From Flavobacteriales bacterium (lineage in GTDB: Bacteria > Bacteroidota > Bacteroidia > Flavobacteriales_F > PHOS-HE28): DNA of 64,000 bases. The position numbers and the translations under genes were made by a program. The DNA is taken from assembly GCA_030584065.1 (NCBI GenBank), contig CP129489.1:256797-320796 (forward strand), in the 5' to 3' direction. This document shows positions 59,689 to 64,000 of this stretch, piece by piece (the stretch's first letter is position 1; every line of letters begins with the position of its first letter). The notes under the pieces are model-generated. The model searched no databases, had not been told where the DNA came from, and saw nothing but the letters and a program-made list of their open reading frames with translations.

Positions 59689-60435
59689 ATGCAGCACACC
59701 TGGTACCTCACCTTTCTCTGCCTGATCTCCATTTCTACATCGGCGTACGGACAAACGGCACCTCCTGCGGTCATCGGCGAACGCTATACCGTGTCTAACC
59801 AGGCACTCAATATGCGCTCGGCACCAAGCACACAAGCCACAGTACTTACAAAGCTCACCGCTGGTGACGAGGTTGTCCTCTTAGGAGTAGAAGGTACCTG
59901 GTGGCAGGTGACGTATGCTGATATGCAAGGGTATGTCGCATCCCAATATCTAAAGCGTGATGCACTCGCTGGCTGGGAGAGAACATCCTACACAACTGGT
60001 GCTACACCAGCATGTGAGAACGTATCCCCCAAGTTCGACTATGGCATGGACAACTACCTACGTGTGGTGGTCGGCAACAACACCGATGTAGTGGTCAAGC
60101 TCATGAAGAAAGGGTACTACGACGAGTGCATACGCATCGTCTATGTGCGTGCCGGTGATACCTACGAGATCCGTAATATTCCCGAAGGACGCTACTACCT
60201 GAAGATAGCCTACGGTAAGGACTACCGCCAGAAGATCGAAGGCTCACAGTGCCAGGTGCGGTTCGTACGCTCCCCCCTGTATGAAAAGGGCGATGAGATC
60301 CTTGACTTCACCCGCAAGTATGTACAAGGCGGTTACCAAGAGCCTTCCTTCGAGCTCTCGCTCAACGTCATCAATACTTACGGCGGCTCGGACTTCAACT
60401 CCAATACCATTAGTGAGGCCGAGTTCAACAGGTGA
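59689..60435 (+). CDS. Exported SH3-domain protein
   Basis: The 248-residue protein has a signal peptide (LTFLCLISISTSAYGQ) and a bacterial SH3 domain (YTVSNQALNMRSAPSTQATV, LTAGDEVVLLG, WWQVTYADMQGYVASQYL; residues 30-88). The C-terminal half carries a conserved beta-rich region (YLRVVVGNNTDVVVKLMKKG, YDECIRIVYVRAGDTYEIRN, PEGRYYLKIAYGKDYRQK) that I have seen in Bacteroidota proteins next to Hsp70-like genes. SH3b domains bind peptidoglycan or peptides. ATG at 59689 starts the signal; the frame is open upstream to 59323. The next gene begins 65 bp later. Confidence 0.75.
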   Translation: MQHTWYLTFLCLISISTSAYGQTAPPAVIGERYTVSNQALNMRSAPSTQATVLTKLTAGDEVVLLGVEGTWWQVTYADMQGYVASQYLKRDALAGWERTSYTTGATPACENVSPKFDYGMDNYLRVVVGNNTDVVVKLMKKGYYDECIRIVYVRAGDTYEIRNIPEGRYYLKIAYGKDYRQKIEGSQCQVRFVRSPLYEKGDEILDFTRKYVQGGYQEPSFELSLNVINTYGGSDFNSNTISEAEFNR

Positions 60436-60500
60436 CGCTAGTCGTGCCCATGTCACCCTTCACAACCATGCTTATCATCATCACCTAACGAACCGCTTCA

Positions 60501-61949
60501 GTGAAGTACGTTAACCCACTAGCCCTTCTGAATGTGGCTCCTCATGAGATCGTAAGCTTGGATTCGGCTACGATCAAGAAGCTCCGTAGAAAGCTATTCT
60601 CAGAGATCGAGCTTTCTGATGACGGGGCATTTCACCTGGAAGGCGTTGCGTATACAAGGTCCGAATGCGAGAAGGCACTTGACTCCTTGGAGGATCAATC
60701 CAATCTCAAGCACCACGCATACCTTCTTCACAATAAGCCACTACTTGATCTCCTGACCACGGGAGACACTTCCATATTCCAAGCCACCCAGCTAGAAAGT
60801 GCTTACCTCGACAGCGGGTTCCAGAACTTCATCAGCCCCTTCTTCGCCCCACGCTATGACAAGGCGCTTCTAGATGCATTCAAGATCGACGCTTCGGACA
60901 GGTCTGGTGCAGCTTCGCGGACCATGCTGGACAACGTGCTTAAGCTCGGGGTTCTGATAACTTCCTCTCATGAGTCCATTGCATATCGAGGCTTAACCAC
61001 GGACCTGCAAGGCAGAGTGGAACAAATAGAGAAGTTAAGCAAAGAGATCAATGAAGAAGAATCGAAATATGATGAAGATAATTCAGACGGTATTACCGAA
61101 CTCATCCAAGACCTTATCCCAGTCAATGCGCTAAACAAGTTGCCGGCTATATTTCAAAGCACTCGCAACAAGATCGCAGCGCAGGCAAATTATGTCGCCC
61201 TCGCTGTTTCGAGCACAATTGACCACCCCAAGGTATCTCATGATATTCTCGATCATGCGCTCAAGCTCAGTATCGATAGTGCAAGCAAACCAACATTTGA
61301 GCGCAATAGGGAGATTTGGCGCGAAAGGTACATGCGCGAGGTCGAGGAAGAGAAATACAGTGACATCATTCAAGTATGGGTTAATCACGTCAAGAATATA
61401 AATGAAATTACCAATAAGGTCAATAATAAATTTGTCAAGCCGAATGAAATTAAAATTGACCTGCCGCTCGATGAGCTCAACAAGCTCGACTCCTTTGCCG
61501 ATGAGATAAGAGACACAGTAGCAAGACGAGTGCGCGAATTATCCGTTGCTGTGTGGAATACCTACAAGGACCACACCAAGTCAATTCACCTCATTCAGAT
61601 CGCTTGCTCTATTCGCACGTCCAAAGAAGTCAGCGAACAACTCCTTGAGGACCAAAAGCAACTTGTCAACCTGAGAGAGCAGTCGGTTGAGGTCGCTGGA
61701 ACACCCATCAAGTCGGCGCCAATGCTCCACTTGGTCAATGGTTGTGGCACAACTCTCTATGGATCCACCCTCTACATCGTCATCTTCGGCATTCCGATCT
61801 TCCCGATCGCTCGTTACAACTATGAGTCGTTCGGTAATCAGTATCGCTTCCGCGGCAAACTGAAACTTCACACCTACCAGGTGGTGTGGAGGTACATCAT
61901 TTTCGCCCTGCTCGCTTACATCCTCCTTAACGCCCTTGGCAACTCTTAG
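60501..61949 (+). CDS. Large C-terminally membrane-anchored protein of the Hsp70 operon (possible co-chaperone)
   Basis: The 482-residue protein starts at GTG with NPLALLNVAPHEIVSLDSAT and a helical N-terminal region (IKKLRRKLFSEIEL) that looks like a J-domain remnant, but no H-P-D motif is present, so it is not a classical DnaJ protein. A long helical middle region follows. Near the C-terminus are GTTLYGSTLYIVIFGIPIFP, IARYNYESFGNQYRFRGK and a final helix YIIFALLAYILLNALG, the two-helix pattern seen in Bacteroidota and cyanobacterial Hsp70-linked proteins. The GrpE-like gene starts 7 bp later. Predicted membrane-bound partner of the Hsp70 below. Confidence 0.65.
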   Translation: MKYVNPLALLNVAPHEIVSLDSATIKKLRRKLFSEIELSDDGAFHLEGVAYTRSECEKALDSLEDQSNLKHHAYLLHNKPLLDLLTTGDTSIFQATQLESAYLDSGFQNFISPFFAPRYDKALLDAFKIDASDRSGAASRTMLDNVLKLGVLITSSHESIAYRGLTTDLQGRVEQIEKLSKEINEEESKYDEDNSDGITELIQDLIPVNALNKLPAIFQSTRNKIAAQANYVALAVSSTIDHPKVSHDILDHALKLSIDSASKPTFERNREIWRERYMREVEEEKYSDIIQVWVNHVKNINEITNKVNNKFVKPNEIKIDLPLDELNKLDSFADEIRDTVARRVRELSVAVWNTYKDHTKSIHLIQIACSIRTSKEVSEQLLEDQKQLVNLREQSVEVAGTPIKSAPMLHLVNGCGTTLYGSTLYIVIFGIPIFPIARYNYESFGNQYRFRGKLKLHTYQVVWRYIIFALLAYILLNALGNS

Positions 61950-61956
61950 ACCCACC

Positions 61957-62235
61957 ATGATCCCTGAACCTGCACGCGTACCCAAACTGTACATCGATAT
62001 CCTCGACCAGGTCTTCGAGATCGAGAAAAAACTTGCCTCCATTGAACAGAGCAACTCGATCTCGAGGAACATCAACCGGCTCAAAGAGCTCATGGCCGCC
62101 ATCAACGATGACGCTGGCCTCAGCTATGAAGTGCCGCTTGGGGAAGCCTTCAATGAAACCCGGAACGATGTTGACGCCAGCATCAGCGGCGACTCCGCAG
62201 AGAACCTCGTTATCACCGAGGTGATCAAACTGTAA
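61957..62235 (+). pseudogene. GrpE-like nucleotide-exchange factor gene, 5' part, cut by IS3
   Basis: The frame reads MIPEPARVPKLYIDILDQ, a helical IEKKLASIEQSNSISRNINR, then PLGEAFNETRNDVDASISG and NLVITEVIK, then LTAA-type stop from the IS end (VIKL*). It is tied to the Hsp70 and membrane genes with 7-bp spacing. The C-terminal part continues after the IS at 63475 in the same frame once one AAAC copy is removed. The order G-x-x-F-N, then I-T-E-V-I, resembles the GrpE beta-wing, which contacts DnaK. It is much shorter than GrpE (117 vs about 190 residues) and lacks the long coiled-coil. The original function is inferred, not proven. Confidence 0.6.
62227..62230 (+). repeat. IS target-site duplication, left copy
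   Basis: AAAC, identical to 63472-63475, flanking the IS ends. Confidence 0.8.
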
Positions 62236-62243
62236 GCTTCCCC
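62231..62243 (+). repeat. Left terminal inverted repeat of the IS3 element
   Basis: TGTAAGCTTCCCC pairs with the right end at 63459-63471. Homology continues inward with gaps to about 40 bp. Confidence 0.85.
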
Positions 62244-62286
62244 TGTTTTCGGGCCGATCATAACTAGAGGCTCCTGGGGCATAGGT

Positions 62287-63060
62287 TTAGGATCGGATGG
62301 GCGCTGGCGGCCGGTAGCCAAGCGCCTTGTGTGGGCGGTGATGGTTGTAATCGGTCATCCACTCATCGGCCTTCTCGCGCACCTCGTCCAAGGTACGGAA
62401 CACGTAGGCGCTGAGCAGTTCACGACGGATGCTGCCGTTGAGGCGTTCGATGTAGGCGTTCTGGGTGGGCTTGCCTGGCTGGATGTAGGTCAAGGTAATG
62501 CCGTGTTCGCGGCACCAGTGGTCGAGCTTGGCGCTGATGAACTCCGGGCCGTTGTCCACGCGGATCATCTTGGGCAGCGGACGCACTGCTTTGATGCGTT
62601 CCAGCACGCGTATCACGCGCAGTGCGGGCAGTGAGGTGTCCACCTCGATCGCGAGCACCTCCCTGTTGTAGTCGTCGATCACATTTAGCAAGCGGTAGGT
62701 CCGGCCGTCCCAGAGGCTGTCATGCATGAAGTCGATGCTGTAGACCTGGTCCGGACCAGCAGGACGGAACAGCGCCTGCTTCACCCGTGCAGGCAGCCGT
62801 TTCTTGGCCCTGCGACGAATGTTGAGGCCCAGACCGGTGTAGACCCGATACACCCGCTTGAAGTTCCACAGGTGACCCATCAAGCGCATCCGATGATGGC
62901 TTTGCCACACCCCGATGGCCGGGTGCTTCTGGGTGAGCTGTTCCAAGACCTGGATAATGGGCGTGTCATCCGCTGGGGTCTTGCAGTACTGCGCGGTGCT
63001 GCGCGCCAAGCCCACGCTGCCGCAGGCTTGGCGCTCGGAGATGCTGTGCTCCTGTATCAT
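62287..63060 (-). CDS. IS3 transposase orfB (DDE integrase domain)
   Basis: The 257-residue part from the first ATG carries the DDE catalytic domain: [20 protein letters not shown] (first Asp), [18 protein letters not shown] (second Asp) and [20 protein letters not shown] (Glu), ending in [16 protein letters not shown]. The frame is open upstream to 63117 ([13 protein letters not shown]), which overlaps the end of orfA, so translation is probably by frameshift or coupling. Relative to orfA it is in the +1 frame. Confidence 0.92.
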   Translation of the reverse strand: MIQEHSISERQACGSVGLARSTAQYCKTPADDTPIIQVLEQLTQKHPAIGVWQSHHRMRLMGHLWNFKRVYRVYTGLGLNIRRRAKKRLPARVKQALFRPAGPDQVYSIDFMHDSLWDGRTYRLLNVIDDYNREVLAIEVDTSLPALRVIRVLERIKAVRPLPKMIRVDNGPEFISAKLDHWCREHGITLTYIQPGKPTQNAYIERLNGSIRRELLSAYVFRTLDEVREKADEWMTDYNHHRPHKALGYRPPAPIRS

Positions 63061-63085
63061 CGCCTGAACGATCTCGCGCTTCTCG

Positions 63086-63358
63086 TCAGGCGCCCCACTT
63101 CTTTTCCACCACCTGCTTCAAGGCATCATGCACCATGCTCAGCTCGGTGTACATGCGCTTCAGGCGGCTGAGCTCCTCCTGCAGGTCACGCAGCTGCTTG
63201 ACCTGGTTGGGCTCCATGCCGCCATACTTGGCCTTCCATTGGTAGAACGTGGCGTTGCTGATCCCGTGCTCGCGGCACAGGTCGGCCACCTTCGAGCCAG
63301 CCTCGTGACGCTTGAGGATGGCGATGACCTGATGCTCGGTGAACTTGCTCTTTCTCAT
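63086..63358 (-). CDS. IS3 transposase orfA (helix-turn-helix)
   Basis: The 90-residue protein [20 protein letters not shown] contains an HTH ([20 protein letters not shown]) and a leucine-zipper-like tail ([20 protein letters not shown]) ending VVEKKWGA. It is the DNA-binding and dimerising part of IS3 transposases. Its stop lies within the overlap with orfB. Confidence 0.93.
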   Translation of the reverse strand: MRKSKFTEHQVIAILKRHEAGSKVADLCREHGISNATFYQWKAKYGGMEPNQVKQLRDLQEELSRLKRMYTELSMVHDALKQVVEKKWGA

Positions 63359-63458
63359 GGCTACGTGTGGTTGAATGTAGCCCCTGGCCGGCCGAAGCGA
63401 TCCTTGGCCCCGCGGGGCCAAGGATCACTTCACCTCCAGCAATGAATGGCCGAACTTC

Positions 63459-63471
63459 GGGGAAGCTTACA
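63459..63471 (-). repeat. Right terminal inverted repeat of the IS3 element
   Basis: On the minus strand it reads TGTAAGCTTCCCC, identical to the left end. Confidence 0.85.
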
Positions 63472-63475
63472 AAAC
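63472..63475 (+). repeat. IS target-site duplication, right copy
   Basis: AAAC, identical to 62227-62230. Confidence 0.8.
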
Positions 63476-63555
63476 CGATCATCCGATACCGCAAAGGCGG
63501 GATCGCTCTCATCGCCCGCAAAGGCGTGGTCATCGTTCAATCAGCTAAACCTTGA
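63475..63555 (+). pseudogene. GrpE-like gene, 3' part after the IS
   Basis: Joined to the 5' part at AAAC, the frame continues PIIRYRKGGIALIARKGVVI and ends VQSAKP. It resembles the last strands of the GrpE beta domain (L-R-P-A-x-V-x-V). The Hsp70 ATG is 13 bp after this stop. In the interrupted state this piece has no start of its own. Confidence 0.65.
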
Positions 63556-63568
63556 GCTCACATAGGCC

Positions 63569-64000
63569 ATGGACAACACGATCAATTTCGGCATCGATCT
63601 GGGCACCACGAACAGTGCCATCGCCAAGTTCGTCAAAGGCGAGGTGGTCATCTTCAACAACCCCTTGGACTACGGCCGAGCCACGCTGCCGTCTGTAGTT
63701 TCCTATCGCAAGGACAAGATCATTGTTGGCACACAAGCCAAGCAGTACTTGGAGCGAGACCCCAAGAACGTCGTGGCCGTGTTCAAGCGAAAGATGGGAA
63801 CAGCCGAATCCTACAAGATAAAGGCGACAGGTGATTCAGTCACCCCCGTTCAGCTCTCTGCAGAGGTGCTGAAGCAGCTGAAAACCTTCGTCAACACGGG
63901 TGATCAACTCAATGCTGTGGTTGTGACAATACCCGCATCTTTTGATACGATACAAAGCAATGCGACCAAAGAGGCTGGTCAACTCGCAGGCTTTGACCAG
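63569..64000 (+). CDS. Hsp70/DnaK-like chaperone (N-terminal part, continues beyond window)
   Basis: The first 144 residues are inside the window and the frame is open to its last base. NFGIDLGTTNSAIAKF (residues 7-22) is the phosphate-1 motif of the Hsp70/actin ATPase fold; ATLPSVVSYRKDKIIVG and DQLNAVVVTIPASFDTIQSN follow as in DnaK (where VITVPAYFND is usual; here PASFDTIQ). The divergence from housekeeping DnaK and the operon context point to an accessory Hsp70, such as HscC-like proteins. The C-terminal substrate domain is not visible. It is separated from the GrpE-like stop by 13 bp. Confidence 0.9.
   Translation, partial: MDNTINFGIDLGTTNSAIAKFVKGEVVIFNNPLDYGRATLPSVVSYRKDKIIVGTQAKQYLERDPKNVVAVFKRKMGTAESYKIKATGDSVTPVQLSAEVLKQLKTFVNTGDQLNAVVVTIPASFDTIQSNATKEAGQLAGFDQ

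Larger units (their letters stand above)
62231..63471 (-). mobile_element. IS3-family insertion sequence, 1,241 bp
   Basis: The ends are TGTAAGCTTCCCC (62231-62243) and its inverse (63459-63471), 13 bp perfect and imperfect to about 40 bp, beginning TG as in the IS3 family. The 4-bp duplication AAAC flanks it. It encodes orfA and orfB on the minus strand, opposite to the interrupted operon. Ends, size and gene content agree with a complete copy. Confidence 0.9.

Noticed and set aside
60501..60760. Classical DnaJ J-domain at the start of the 60501 gene
   Set aside because: No HPD tripeptide; the only HP is in IDHPKVS, far downstream and not in a J-domain setting.

Overview
The window looks like chromosome of a high-GC member of the Bacteroidota, most likely a Flavobacteriales-type lineage. 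The evidence is: 23S, 16S and 5S rRNA genes with an Ile-Ala tRNA spacer; promoters of the Bacteroidota type (TTG, about 19-21 bp, TAnnTTTG); almost no purine-rich ribosome binding sites; secreted proteins with type IX secretion (T9SS) C-terminal sorting domains; a TonB-dependent receptor with a carboxypeptidase-like N-terminal domain; and small families typical of the phylum (Lacal_2735-like, TM2/DUF2752, MbnP-like). Most of the window is GC-rich, so long antisense reading frames are common and have been left out.

Layout. Positions 1-7.6 kb hold a minus-strand run: dnaX, a MORN/YwqK-type protein, NADP isocitrate dehydrogenase, a GT22-like mannosyltransferase, a MATE exporter and an outer-membrane protein. 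Positions 7.9-9.1 kb hold rpsF-rpsR-rplI with a strong terminator. Positions 9.2-11.4 kb form a three-gene probable copper-handling cluster (Cys-rich small protein, outer-membrane protein, MbnP-like lipoprotein). Aconitase, beta-barrel/OmpA proteins, a TM2 lipoprotein with DUF2752, an MFS exporter and L-2-hydroxyglutarate oxidase follow to 19.5 kb. Positions 19.5-31.5 kb carry a DinB protein, a phosphate-type porin, a SanA-like protein, purB, an 'AsnB-like' exported protein, dnaB, a lipoprotein, accA, ispE and a TlpA-type thioredoxin. Positions 31.6-36.9 kb are the rRNA operon on the minus strand (16S-tRNA-Ile-tRNA-Ala-23S-5S), with tandem promoters and a terminator. Positions 37-49.5 kb hold an SDR enzyme, MscS, MtgA, an ECF sigma factor with a probable membrane anti-sigma partner, thiol peroxidase, purL, a TonB receptor and a TPR-adenylate cyclase. 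Positions 49.5-58.8 kb hold a GNAT enzyme, three T9SS cargo proteins, a two-gene ABC transporter and paaZ, which is preceded by a broken copy of its own 5' end.

From about 59.0 kb to the end, base composition becomes clearly more A/T-rich and the genes form a tightly spaced plus-strand operon: small membrane protein, SH3-domain exported protein, large C-terminally anchored protein, GrpE-like protein and Hsp70/DnaK-like protein (running off the window). A 1,241-bp IS3-family element has inserted into the GrpE-like gene with a 4-bp target duplication; removing it restores one 117-residue frame. This accessory Hsp70 operon is the best candidate in the window for a poorly described system.

Other points worth attention: a nine-adenine run in dnaX where slippage either way gives an immediate stop (a gamma/tau switch); an altered anti-Shine-Dalgarno sequence in the 16S 3' tail; and matching -7/palindrome elements in front of the isocitrate dehydrogenase and aconitase genes.
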